Shown piece after piece: positions 35,701-47,158 of a stretch of DNA of 64,000 bases. This stretch comes from Rosa chinensis. Its lineage: Eukaryota > Streptophyta > Magnoliopsida > Rosales > Rosaceae. The notes under the pieces are model-generated. The model worked only from the letters and a program-made list of their open reading frames with translations, was not told the DNA's origin and did no database searches. The stretch covers positions 62,804,139-62,868,138 of the forward strand of contig NC_037094.1 of assembly GCF_002994745.2 (NCBI RefSeq), read 5' to 3'. How positions within the stretch are numbered: position 1 is the stretch's first letter; every line of letters begins with the position of its first letter. A program made the position numbers and the translations under genes.

Positions 35701-38625
35701 GATAAGGCCATTGCATTTGGTTCCCTTAAGCCAGCAGCCACTACATCGTCAAACCATTTCCGGAACTAGAAGAAAAATTGAAGGTTACTAATATACGATG
35801 GACAGCTTTTTCAACTAAGGGTGGCACAATCAGAACCAGCCACGTAGTTTAACTAGATCCGTACCTGATCAAAGGGGTCAGCCTCAACCTGTTCCTCAAG
35901 AAACTCAGGAGAAATATAGTTCTCTCTTAGAGCAGATATTTCAACTTGAGGAGGCTTTCCGATTCGTACACACATAGAAGTGCCTGGGTATGGGGGAAGA
36001 CGAAGCTTATATTTATCAGCAATAGATGGTGGGACAAATCTACCACCCAGAAAATGGTGTGGACCACAAAAGTTCTTCGCACACAACTTTGGAGCAGTCA
36101 GAGAAACCTAGAAAGTACCAAGTTTTCATCAATGAGATGTCTTATTACATTTACATATATAAATATATATATATATAGTACGTATATCTTTAAATCAAGT
36201 ATAAAAGTACAAATCATGTGTAATAAACCCCATATTGAGTTGTTCTTCAAGAACATACCAACATATCAGGCTTAATGCCTTCTGGACCACCATCTCCTTC
36301 AACCTGCCACCCAGATGGGATATCTATGGAGACAACAGCAGAGGACTTTTGGTGTGTTTGATCATAATTATTGATATAATTCAGCTTTTGGATTAGATTA
36401 TCAAAAGGGGGCCTTGGATCACCTGAAGCATCCCACATTATTGCAGTTAGATATAATCCATTTAAATAACAATCAGAATAATCAACAGTGAAGAACCTCT
36501 AATGTGGATGAGATTTTATCAAGTGTTAGGTGCCAGGGTCTGCATAAATAAAAGGAGAAGAAATCTATAAATCATTTGTTTAGTTGAATTTTTTTGAAGG
36601 CTTATGGCTTATCTAAGAAAAACTTAATTCTATGAATTATATAAGACCACATAATCTAGGATAACTAACAAAATTCCAAAGGGCTTCACCATGAGGGAAG
36701 AGCGGTCTTTTCACTAACTATAAGTGTGGACCTCTGTCAAAAACACCAGAACCATCTCCTGCACTACATTCCAACTAAGTTATAATGGCAATATATGCAT
36801 TTCAACATGAATAGACTGAAGAAGTGGGAGTTCTGAGGAACATTCTTTTTTTTCTTTGTTCAATAAGGCCAATGTGAATGCATCCAAGAGTACCTAATAT
36901 TTATCCCAACCAATGATTCAAACAGGAAAACGAGATGACATGAAACTGATTAACACATAAACAAGGACCAGAAAAAAGGATTAATATTGGGCACAAGCTA
37001 CAGGCTCAAAGGCCATATAATGATATAGTTAGACTTACTAAAAGGACTTTTCTGAATTCCCATCTAGTTGGGCAAACTGGCAAAGTTGATGGTTTGCTAT
37101 GACAAAAATCACGGTATATTGGAGAAATAGCAGTGCAGAAATTATTCTGATGCACAAGTATACCAGAGCAATGCATCCAATGTTCAGTTGTTTACAAATT
37201 TCTACAAGACCGTAAAGTATAGTTTTTTCATGTTCACTCTTTGTATACACATGGACTACAGTTCAAGGAGAATAAAAGTACTTGTTTCAACATCCTTTGA
37301 CAATATACATGGGCAAAAGGAAAAGATTAACTAGAAATGAAGAGAAGTAGTAGTTACCACGGAATGAAAACCCAAACATTGCATCTACAACAATGTCAAA
37401 GTCCTTTGACAAGTCCAAAGGCAGATCTTCCACAGATATGAAAGGGACTGACAGTGATTCCAGCTGCAAAATTACTCCACTGGATAAGAATATCTTTCAA
37501 TATATATAGGCCTCCACTGAAAAATCCACCAGCCCCATATATATGCGTATAGTAAAACAGAGCACTAAAGAATTTCAAGTTAAGTTCAATTCCTTACTTG
37601 AGTGACCAGACCAGTATAAAGAGGCTTAGCAGTACGCTTTGGATAACAAACAAACGGCTTATACCCAAAGTGATGCAGGTGACGAGCAGCCACAAGACCA
37701 TCACCACCATTGTTTCCAGGGCCACAAATCGCGAGGACACGATTATACTCGCTCGGTTTATAAACCTGTCAGATAAATTGAAAAACAAGCATAAAGCATC
37801 CTCTCATCCAAGTACAGCTCCTCATTCCAACTAAATTCTCGCAATTCATAGTGTACTAGCATATTCTCATTCATCCCTCAACAGAATACGACATCCACCA
37901 TACGCCATTTACAACTACAAATTAGAACACATTTTTAGATTACTAAGTAGGAAAACACAATGTGCAAGTTATGATTATAGTTCGCAACACACGATCATGA
38001 ATCAAAAACAAGAACACCCGAAACAATGCAAACAAGAATATCCAAAAGCAATGTGTCGATGCAAGAGCAATTCGTCTCAATACACAGATAGAAGAAAAAA
38101 CAAAGCTTTACCTCTGCTATTGAAGTGGCCACGCTCAAACCAGCCAATTCCTACAAATTAAGCAAAACCCAAATCAGAAACGAACCCATTATCAATAATT
38201 CTCCATTAACAAAACCCATCTCCAAAAACTAACCATTAACTGGTCCACACTGAATCCCAGAGGACCCATGAGAATCTCATCGATCTCAGCAGCTTGGCTC
38301 TGCGTCAGGTACGAAATAGCTTCTGGGTTTTGCATGGTGTGCAGTGCTCGTACTCCCTCTGCAGTTCTGGGCTTGAACCAAAGCGAACGAATTGCAGGGC
38401 ACCGAGTTGTGGGTTGGAGAAAAGCCTAGAAATTTATGAGTTGTGGGTTAGAGAGAAAATGGAATAGGGGTGTGAGAGAGAAAAAGAGAGAGAGAGGCTT
38501 ACCGAGGAGAGAGGAGGAGAAGGAGTGTGGTGAGTGTTAGAGATGGGTTTGGGTGATAGTGATAGTGATTGGGCTGAGGAGAAGAGACATTTCATATTTG
38601 AGGTTCTGCGCAAAGATGACCACAT
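32725..38625 (-). CDS. PDX3: Bifunctional NAD(P)HX epimerase / pyridoxine(pyridoxamine) 5'-phosphate oxidase
   Basis: Fourteen exons on the minus strand: 38625-38503, 38425-38234, 38150-38112, 37765-37598, 37463-37358, 36422-36259, 36107-35865, 35765-35677, 35426-35376, 35274-35184, 34254-34150, 33704-33634, 33442-33347, 32791-32725. All joins keep frame with GT-AG ends, giving 534 residues. Residues 1 to about 75 are a Ser-rich, basic, probably plastid transit peptide spread over exons 1-2. The YjeF_N epimerase domain follows ([47 protein letters not shown]). The FMN-dependent oxidase domain comes last ([34 protein letters not shown], ending KIERLAP). In plants this fusion repairs hydrated NAD(P)H and oxidises PNP/PMP to pyridoxal 5'-phosphate. 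The start at 38625 is a choice; ATGs at 38688 and 38595 are also in frame. Confidence 0.95.
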
Positions 38626-39181
38626 TGGGTTTTGAGTAAGAGGTCGAAAGTTTGCTTCTTTTGCATCGTTGCTTCTGGTTTGGTTCAAGAAGGTGCGGGA
38701 AATTTGGGATTTGTTCCTGGCTCAAGTGATACCATTCTCTTAATAAATTCTCAACAACAACAAAAAATGGTCTGGTTTCTGTGTTTCCAAGTAGTTTTTT
38801 GTTTTTTGAAAATAAAAATAAAAATGGCCTATACTCGATGTTAGTTTTACTTCTTTTCTCACTTGAACTCCAATTTGAACGTACAAGCAATGAATCAATA
38901 AAAGAAAGACACATCCAGTTTTATTATGCTTCTCTACCCTAAAATGTCTCTGTGAATTGTGATGTTGTAAATGGCCGCAATCACCTCCTCCTATTACAAA
39001 TTTAGACGGTATGTCGGGATGTGGTACGCTTTTTTAAGAAGCAACTTGGGCATGATATTTAGATTATACATTTTGTTACAGTTATGCTGTTATGGCTCTT
39101 ACGGAGTCTGTGCATTAAGCGACCCTCGCCTTAGATAGTTTGAACTATCTTATCAGTAACAATGGACGCCGTGGTAGTTGG
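38626..39181. other. Promoter-side intergenic DNA of the PDX3-type gene
   Basis: The frame of exon 1 remains open to an ATG at 38688. Beyond it the sequence is AT-rich without a recognised gene. TATA placement is uncertain. Confidence 0.35.
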
Positions 39182-39875
39182 GAGAGAAAAAGACAGACGT
39201 CACAATCTCACGTCTAAAGAGTGAATTTTTTATAGGGCTTGCCAAGTACCCTAGAATCCTCTACAATCCAACATCCAATAAAATCCTTGAATGTCGTTGG
39301 GATTTTGAATAATGAATACCACTAAATTTAGAAAAACTTTTCAAAAACTTAATCGAATACAACAAGATTTTAATTGACTTTTCTTAAATCTTAATTGAAT
39401 ACCCATAGACTTTTAAGATCCAAAACAATCTAATAGACTCCTTTAATGAATGAACCTCACATGATATTGATGCTCTTAAAAATGGGTTGTGGGATTTTTT
39501 TTGTATGTATTTATCTTAATAAAAATATATTTTTTAAATTGTTATAATGTCCTTATAATTTAATTAATTCTCAAAATATTTTAATTTTTAGGGTTATTTT
39601 TGTCAAAAATTTTACTTTTGGCAAACAACACGTATTCTCTTAATAATAGTACTAAATGGCCTCCACACATTACGTTTGTGAAAGGGTAGACTAGCTCATA
39701 TGGATATTTTAATAATAGCTAAACGCAAAGGCGCATGCACTAGTGTTGTTTAATAAGTACTACCCTAGTACTAGTGTGGGGGTCGTCTAGTAATGTAGTA
39801 TAATAAAGGCGTGTGCAGGAAGGCTAGCTCATATTAGCTAAACGCGTGATTAGTTCATATGAGCTAGCTTTCCTG
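39182..39875 (+). repeat. 0.7-kb direct repeat, copy 1
   Basis: Runs from GAGAGAAAAAGACAGACGTCAC to GCTAGCTTTCCTG and matches 40991-41688 throughout, with small indels. Its right part contains AGCTCATAT/ATATGAGCT inverted motifs and GGAAGGCTAGC / GCTAGC-TTCC arms. No coding region. Confidence 0.88.
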
Positions 39876-40015
39876 CATGCGCCTTCACTTGTAAGCTTTT
39901 ACTTATTAGCTGATATGGAGAAAATGGGATACCTCTTTAGTTGATTTTCTATTTGGCCTTATCACCCTGCAAAAATAGTGTGAGAGATTGATAATTGCTG
40001 GAGTAGAAACTCATT

Positions 40016-40545
40016 GGCTCCGTTTGGTTTATCAGAATGTTACAGTGGGAAAAGGAATCGTACTAATTTTCTTTTCAAGGATGGAATGGAATTGATTTAG
40101 CATTTCCATTTGTGGTGTTTGGAAGAATTCAAGACTTGAGATTAGGAAATGATTTGAATTCTATGATTTTCCAATAATGCACAATCAAATTAAATATGGA
40201 AGATTTTTTTTTTTTTTAATATGAATCTAAGAGACAAGCTTTGGAACAAAGGATAGAGTTCAAAGTTGAATTCCATCAACAAATTTTTGGATTGAATTTT
40301 AAATTTGTAGAGATCTATTATAGCAAGAGTCATGAGAAAAATGAATAAGAGGAGATAAGAATTATTAATTGACCAGATTTTATAAGGGCTAAACAAGTAA
40401 ATTTTCAATTCCATTGAGTGAAGGAATTGAAATACCACACCCTAGATGGTATTTCTACTCTGCCTCTTTTATGGAATTGAACTCCAGTCAACTCATTTAT
40501 TTTACTTTCTTTTTCAGACTTATAACTTAACCAAACACGACAAAT
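40016..40545. repeat. Possible Harbinger-like MITE
   Basis: The left side has GGCTCCGTTTGGTTTATCAG and the right side has TTATAACTTAACCAAACACGAC, loosely inverted (CGTTTGGTT / AACCAAACACG). The interior is AT-rich with GGAATTGA/TCAATTCC motifs. Ends and duplication are not resolved. Confidence 0.35.
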
Positions 40546-40990
40546 TAATGGAATGAGAAACTATTTCACATTCCATATTTGATTTCCTGGCTAACTACTC
40601 CTCTGATAAAGCATTATAGAAAATATTAGCAATTGTAACTCAATTCCTATAAGGAATCCTATATATGTCACATCAACGCCAGTTCCTCCAAGTGCCCTAC
40701 GGGAGAGAATGTATATATAACCAAACAAATAATGTGCGATCAGAAACAAAATTTCATACAGTAGAGATACCAATTTTGAATACCATCAATTCATCATAGT
40801 TTGAACTCATCAAACCTACATCGATTTTATGTAGATAAATAATGAATAAAGAATTTTGATTATACAAATATGAGCAATCACCTTGGTTAGTAGAGAATAG
40901 AGAAAGGTTGAGGTCACTTCTCGTCATGTCAAGGTTAGTTCGTCGTCTGTTTATCTTCTATTGTTTGAGGTCCTTTCATCTTTAGAATGA

Positions 40991-41688
40991 GAGAGAAAAA
41001 GAAAGACGTCACAATCTCGCGTCTAAAGAGTGGATTTTTGATAGGATTTGGTATTTATACCAAGCACTCTAGAATCCTCCACAATCCAACATCTAATAAA
41101 ATCCTTGAAATTCGTTGGGATTTTGAATACCACTAAATTTAGAAAAAAAAATTCAAAAACTTAATTGAATACCACAAGATTTTAAAAGACTTTTCTTAAA
41201 TCGTAATTGAATACCCATAGCTTTTAAAATCCAAAACAATCTAATAGACTCCTTTAATGAAAGAACCTTATATGATGCTCTTAAAAATGAGTTGTGGGGT
41301 CTTTTTTGTATGTATTTATCTTAATAAAAATATTTTTTTAAATTATCATAATTGTCCTTATAATTTAATTAATCCTCATAAAAATTTAATATTTTAGGGT
41401 CATTTCTATAAAAAAAATTAATTTTGGCCAACAACAAATAATCTCTTAATAAATAGTACTAGATGGCCACCACACATTGTGTGTGTGAAAAGGGTAGACT
41501 AGCTCATATGGAGATTTTAATAATAGCTAAACACAAAGGCGTGTGCACTAGTGTGGTTTAATAAGTACTACCCTAGCACTAGTGTGGGGGTCGTCTAGCA
41601 ATGTGTGTAAAGCAAAGGCGTGTGCAGGAAGGCTAGCTCATATTAGCTAAACGCGTGATTAGCTCATATGAGCTTGCTAGCCTTCCTG
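40991..41688 (+). repeat. 0.7-kb direct repeat, copy 2
   Basis: Begins GAGAGAAAAAGAAAGACGTCAC and ends GCTAGCCTTCCTG. It is highly similar to copy 1 located 1809 bp to the left. It runs straight into the LINE fragment, so one of the two rearranged the other. Confidence 0.88.
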
Positions 41689-42060
41689 TTTTAGCCTTGA
41701 GAGTTAGTTTACAAGCGGCTTTATTGTATGGAGGCTCGAAGATTTTGGTTGAAAGTGACTCTAAACTGTTTATTGACCATATCAATAGGAAAATCTCAAC
41801 TCCCTAGCTTGTACGTACTCTGGTGAATGATATCAGATTTCTAGCGAGTCATTTTCAGCACATTCAATTCACCCATATTTGGAGAGGAGCCAACTCCATT
41901 GCAGATGCTTTTGCAAATCTTAGGCATCGAATTGCTGTTGCTAGTTGGAATGATTACCTTCCTCCTTCAGTTCTTCCTGCTTTTCATTTTGATATGTTAC
42001 AATTAGGTTGTTTTAGAGAGTTTGTCTTGTAATTTTCTTTCTTCTATCGAAAAAAAAAAC
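41689..42060 (+). pseudogene. LINE 3' fragment (RNase H-like RVT_3 tail) with short poly(A)
   Basis: The translation gives VESDSKLFIDHINRK in one stretch, then a stop (TAG about 41804) and FTHIWRGANSIADAFANLRHR in the same frame. These are the ESDS and RGAN-ADA signatures of the RNase H-like domain at the end of plant LINE ORF2. The frame stops at 42032, and A10 follows at about 42050-42059. The element is 5'-truncated, starting only shortly before the domain core. Confidence 0.78.
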
Positions 42061-42109
42061 GTTTTTTTTCAAGAAAAAATTAATTTCTAGTTTTCCATGA
42101 TCCTTTTCC

Positions 42110-42229
42110 AAGATCAATGTTGTGAGGCTCAGGATTGTTCAGGTGTTGACTATCATCTCACAGAAGCAGAAAGCTGTGAGAGAAGTGTACAAGAACAAGA
42201 CGCTCTTGCCTCTTAATTTGCGTCCCAAG
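42110..42229 (+). pseudogene. RPL35: Fragment resembling 60S ribosomal protein L35 (uL29)
   Basis: In one frame: [18 protein letters not shown], then [16 protein letters not shown] and LNLRPKK. This matches the central part of eukaryotic L35 (family blocks VLTVISQKQK and LRPKKT). One residue is missing around KAVRE and the similarity stops after RPKK. There is no start, no first exon and no C-terminal half, so it is a captured or retained exon piece rather than a gene. The frame drifts on to 42382 with unrelated sequence. Confidence 0.75.
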
Positions 42230-42855
42230 AAGCCAGTTGAACATGAAATTTTGGTGTTTAATTTAACTTTTCTAGGTTGGCTATCACCAAAATTGGAGCA
42301 ATACATACCAAATTGCAGAATTGGAGCGACTGAAAAGAATTGGAGCAAGAAATATCAAATTACAGTATTGCAAAATAGATGAAGAAATTCCCAAGCTTGA
42401 TTCTCAATTGTGCAATTTACAATAATTGCAGAATACCAAGAAAAGAAAGCTAAGAAAGCTAGATAGAGCCAATGGAAGAAAAAGAATACGATAAACAAAA
42501 AACAAAAACTGGGTTTGGTTGGGTAGAGAAATGAGAGGAAGAAGAAACAAAGAATGATTTTGGTACTTTTCTTTTCCTTGATCGGGAGACATTTTTTCTA
42601 TTTATCTAACAAAATATTTTCTCTTAATAATTAATTAATAATAATATTGCTAGATAATATGAAAACTACATGTAACTACCCATTTTCATACCCGTATCAT
42701 CTACTTCCATATTTGTAACTACCCGCTAGCGTGGGCTGTACCGGCATTCTGGCAAGTCTCTACTTCCATGATGATTTGCCCGACGTATTGATATACATTC
42801 AATAGTGAAAAGACATGCAGCTACCTAATAATATCAAATAATTAAATGAAACATT
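42230..42855. other. Intergenic DNA left of the copia insertion
   Basis: AT-rich sequence without a recognised gene. It includes an AT-repeat zone (42620-42660) and a GC-richer patch (42720-42790). Confidence 0.4.
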
Positions 42856-42860
42856 GTTCT

Positions 42861-43074
42861 TGTAAAAGTAAAAGTGGATTGGAATTGGTCTACTCATTTC
42901 ATTTCATAACCTCTTTATATAGGGAGAGAATTACAATGGAAAGAACAATTACAATGATGACATTAACTACTGATTGGTCCGTAATCCATGTTGATTGATG
43001 GTAATTGCTAATGGCTTGATTCCCTCTCCGTCAATCACTTTGACGAAGGCACATAATGTGTTTTTCCTTTAACA
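42861..43074 (-). repeat. 3' LTR of the copia element (214 bp)
   Basis: On the minus strand it starts TGTTAAAGGAAAAACACAT and ends CACTTTTACTTTTACA. It has TATA-like CTATATAAAG on the minus strand near 42910-42920. It pairs with 49832-50045. Confidence 0.93.
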
Positions 43075-43088
43075 CTCCCCCTTGTGCC
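43075..43088 (-). promoter_or_regulatory. Polypurine tract of the copia element
   Basis: Minus-strand CACAAGGGGGAGTG directly precedes the 3' LTR. Confidence 0.8.
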
Positions 43089-43271
43089 AAGTCAAAGATG
43101 AAATGGTGCATGAGTTGTTGCCTCACTAAAAACTTCGTCAAGTAACAATAAAAACCCTGTGGGACAAAAAATACACCTTGGTCTAAGGAAAAGAGCACAA
43201 CGCACTTTTTACATTTGAGTATGACATGTGTGTGTTAGACTCCCCCTGATGTCTACACCTCCCTCTGATAC

Positions 43272-43898
43272 TTACATTAATCTAGGGAGCTTGGAAAGTC
43301 TTCGCATTCCTATGCTTTTCACATGTTTCTCAAATGTGTCCTTAGACATTGATTTGGTGAACAAATCTGCCACATTCTCCTCAGACCTTACTTGATTCAT
43401 TTGAATCTTGAGGAGACCCTGTTGTTGCTGATTGTAGGAAAACTTTGGCGATATGTGTTTTGTATTATCACCCTTGATATATCCTAGCTTCATCTGTTCG
43501 ATGCAAGCTGCATTATTTTCATAATTGCAAGTAGGCTTTTCAGTGGTAGACCTCAAACCACTAGTCTCTCGAATATGTGTAATGATAGCTCTTAACCATA
43601 CACACTCACGAACCGCCTCATGTAGAGCAATGATCTCTGAGTGGTTCAAGGAGGTAGCCACAAGGGTTTGCTTGGTTGATCTCCAAGATATCGCCGTGTT
43701 CCCAATGGTGAATACATAACCATTTTGGGAACGACCTTTATGTGGGTCAGAGAGGTACCCAGTATCAACAAAACCAACCAAAACGTCATTTGGTGCTTCA
43801 GTGTATTGAGTGGTGCTTTCGCCATCAACATTTCCTTTAGGGATTGCAGTTCCATATGCGGTCCCACTTGTCTCTCTGTAGGGAAAGAACAGTCCCAA
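43272..43898 (-). pseudogene. Copia RNase H domain
   Basis: The frame contains VDTGYLSDPHKGRSQNGYVF, ISWRSTKQTLVATS, then HSEIIALHEAVRECVWLR and NVADLFTKSMSKDTF, the usual RNase H blocks at the end of copia pol. It ends at a natural-looking stop (LPRLM). It is in a different frame from the RT piece, with degraded sequence at 43900-44137. Confidence 0.88.
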
Positions 43899-44136
43899 GT
43901 CAATGGTTCCTTTTAGGTATCGAAAATGTTCTTGATACCATTCTAGTGACGCTGCGTTGGCGCTGAGCTAAATCTAGCTAACAAGTTCACTGAGAATGCA
44001 ATGTCTGGTAGAGTACATTAGGCTAGGTACAATAATGCGCCTATTGCACTTAGATTGGGAATTTCAGCTCCCAACACCTATTCGTCATCTTCCTTTGGAC
44101 GAAATGGATCTTTCCTTGCATCCAAGCTTCGACCGA

Positions 44137-45018
44137 TCATGGGAGTGCTAGCAGGATGCGCTTTGTCCATGTTGTATCGCCTGACTTTTGGACATATGCA
44201 GACTGGTGGATTAGTATTCCACAAACTCGGTGTTCTAGTTCAAGGCCAAGACAGAATCGAGTTTTCCCAAGATCCTTCATCTCAAATTCAGATTTCAAGT
44301 AGCTCGCGATTTCTCTTATTTCATCAAGAGTACATGTTATGTTCATATCATCGACATATACTGCTACAATTGCAAATCCAGAACTTGTTTTCTTTATGAA
44401 TACGCAGGGGCATAATTCATCGTTCTTATATCCCTTCCCAATCAAGTAGTCACTTAGACGGGTATACCACATCCGCCTGGATTGTTTTAATCTGTAAAGT
44501 GAGCGTTTCAACCTAGTTGCAAATGCACTCCGTGGTTTAGAGTCACTTGACTTGGGTAATGTAAGGCCATCAGGCACTTTCATATATATCTCTGAATCTA
44601 GATCCCCATAGAGATATGCGGTAACCACATCTATGAGCTGCATTTCCAGTCCTTTGGAAACTACTAAGCTAACTAAGTAGCGGAACGTTATAACGTCCAT
44701 TACGGGAGAGTATGTCTCCTCGTAGTCAATTCCAGGGCGTTGTGAGAAACCTTGCACCACAAGGAGAGCCTTGTAACTCAGGACTTCATTCTTCTCATTA
44801 TGCTTTCTGACCAAAGTCCATTTATGTCCTACAGGCTTTACACTTGGTGGGGTTAGCACTACCGGACCAAATACCTGTCTCTTTGTCAGAGAATCTAATT
44901 CTGCCTGGATTACTTCTTTCCATTTAGGCCAATCTGCCCTTTGTTGACATTTTGCAACAGAGCGTGGTTTAATATCATCGTGCTCTATGATTCCTTGAGC
45001 AACAGTATATATCATCAA
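44137..45018 (-). pseudogene. Copia reverse transcriptase domain
   Basis: Readable blocks: VGHKWTLVRKHNEKNEV, VVQGFSQRPGIDYEETYSPV, IDVVTAYLYGDLDSEIYMK, LYRLKQSRRMWYTRL and AVYVDDMN. The YVDD catalytic box is intact. The frame is lost after SAYVQK near 44190, where the usual continuation is out of frame. In the family this domain copies element RNA to cDNA. Confidence 0.92.
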
Positions 45019-45523
45019 TATGTATGGAAGATCTTTCTATCAACTCATACGCACTCTCATAATCCTCTGAGATTTCTTTGTTCTCTGGAATCATTTTTAA
45101 CATCGGAGCGTCCTCCAGTATTGATTCATGGACATAACTATAATCAGAGACAATCTCATGAGAGGGATTCTACACATTGATGATTGGTTTGTGCCTTACT
45201 CACCCTCTTCTTCCTTGGGTGAGTGTCAATCGAACCAAGTGGCCTCCCCCTCTTCCTTGGGGAGCCACGACCTCAACCACACCTCCACTAAGTGCGGTTG
45301 CAGTGCCTCTATCTGCGGCACCGTGCCCCTTGTTGGGGACTTCTAACCTTGCAGGCACATTTGCAGCTGGTACATGTGATCTCGTCACTTTTGCGATATC
45401 AGTAAACGCATCAGGCATCAAATCTGCTACGTTCTGAAGATCGATTATTCTTTTCACTTCACTTTCATTTTGTGAAGTGCGGGGATTAAAATGAGACAGA
45501 GTGGGGACAAACCACGACAATTC
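45019..45523 (-). pseudogene. Copia integrase-RT linker, degenerate
   Basis: A Pro/Ala-rich piece at 45520-45200 (containing NVADLMPDAFTDIAKVTRSH) is typical of the variable copia linker between integrase and RT. Stops and a frame change separate it from both neighbours. Confidence 0.6.
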
Positions 45524-46357
45524 CTATCGTTCCCTTGGAAAATCTTTTTTCCTATCTCCCCCTAACAACGGGAAGACTGTCTCATCAAAGTGACAATCCG
45601 CAAATCTAGCGGTAAAGAGATCGCTTGTCAAGGGTTCCAAATAGCGGATAATTGTTGGAAATTCGTATCCAACATAAATACTTAATCGTCTCTGAGGACC
45701 CATTATGGTGCACTGTGGGGGCGCAATAGGCACATATACTGCGCAACCAAATATGCGTAAGTGTGAAATGTCAGGCTCATATCCAGTTACCAATTGGTAC
45801 ACAAAAAATGGTTGGTTAGCAGTGAGTCTGAAACGAATAAGTAAAGCTGCGTGCAATATTGCATAACCCCATGCAGATATAGGCAGGTTGGTGCGCATAA
45901 CCAATGCCCTAGCCACCATCTGTAGCCTTTTGATGGTGGCTGCTACGAGACCATTTTGTGTATGCACATGGGGTACAGGATGCTCTACATTGATCCAAAT
46001 AGATATGCAATAATCATCAAATGCTTTTGATGTAAACTCTCCAGCATTATCAAGCCTTATAGACTTGATAGGGTGATCAGGGTGGTGAGCCCTTAAACGT
46101 ATAATCTGTGCTAGGACTATTGCAGCATTTCTTGTGGACAATAAAACGACATGTGACCAGATTGTCGAAGCATCTACCAGAACCAAAAAATACTTGAATG
46201 GTCCGCATTCTGGATGGATAGGTCCACAGACATCTCTTTGTATCCTTTGTAAGAATGGAATGTTCTGTTTTGTATCTTTAGCATAGGGAGGTCTCGATCC
46301 TGTTTTTGCTAAAGAGCAGGCTTTGCAAAACGAGTTATGTGCCTTTGAAATAGTCAA
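45524..46357 (-). pseudogene. Copia integrase
   Basis: The zinc-binding end FCKACSLAKT is followed by the catalytic core: first Asp in QRDVCGPIHP, second in IRLDNAGEFTS. The third position reads NGLVAATIKRLQ, so the catalytic Glu found in copia integrases is replaced by Ala. The C-terminal GYEPDISHLRIFGCAVYVPI block is present. Enzymatically it should be dead. The frame continues to 45524. Confidence 0.9.
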
Positions 46358-46414
46358 TGAGGCCTAATGGGAGAGTGGTAGTGCTTCTGGTACTTCAGAA
46401 GGCAATGACTGCAT

Positions 46415-46800
46415 TTGAGCAGTACTAGGACCGACACCTTGCAGTGTGACAGATTTTTTTTTTGTTCCATTTTATGTTTCACTCAAAAGAAGGGATGTCC
46501 ATATGAGTTTTTTAAAATACGGATCATCATGTCACGACCAGGGTGCCCTAGGCGGTCATGCCAAAGCCTGTATGAGTCAGTGTCCTACATTTCACTGTTG
46601 ATGACAGTATAGGATTCAATGATCCAAATCATAGTGAGGTACAATCTACTAGATTGACTCATAAGTTTCTCTAAAATGCGTTTCCTTCCACATTCATTAG
46701 AGGTAATATAAATGTATTCAGTTCCATTCTCACAGTGTGTTTTTACATAATAACCGTTGGCACGAATATCTTTGAAACTTAACAAGGTTCGATTAGCTCT
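46415..46800 (-). pseudogene. Copia pre-integrase (GAG-pre-integrase) remnant
   Basis: LSFKDIRANGYYVKTHCENG and YIYITSNECGRKRILEKL are typical of the stretch just before copia integrase. Downstream of 46585 the readable frame shifts several times (DRLGHPGRDMM-like block near 46530). Confidence 0.75.
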
Positions 46801-47158
46801 AGGTGCATACAGAGCGTTTTTGACTTTAAATATATCTCAGATTCTTTAGAGTATTTCCATTTTAGTAAAATGATAATCTTTTCATTCGAATAATAATTTT
46901 TTCCTCTAGATGTATTGCATTACATCTTTATATTGCAATTTCGAACCATGTAAATATGTGTAGTAAATAAATTTGAATAAATTCAGTGCTTGAGAATAAA
47001 ATTTGAAATTTGTTAATAAGCCAACGATAAGCAAATCAAGGTCTTTGTTCAAAAATCTAATTCATCAAACCATTCTTTAAGACCAAATAATAGTCGAATT
47101 AAAAATGAGGCATTATGCCTTCACAACTATCTTTGGAAAATAAAATGAATAAAGCAGA
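46801..47158 (-). other. Gag-pol junction without a visible protease
   Basis: A copia protease with its D-S/T-G motif should lie here. I find only AT-rich sequence with no such motif in any minus-strand frame, so the domain seems deleted or unrecognisable. Confidence 0.5.
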
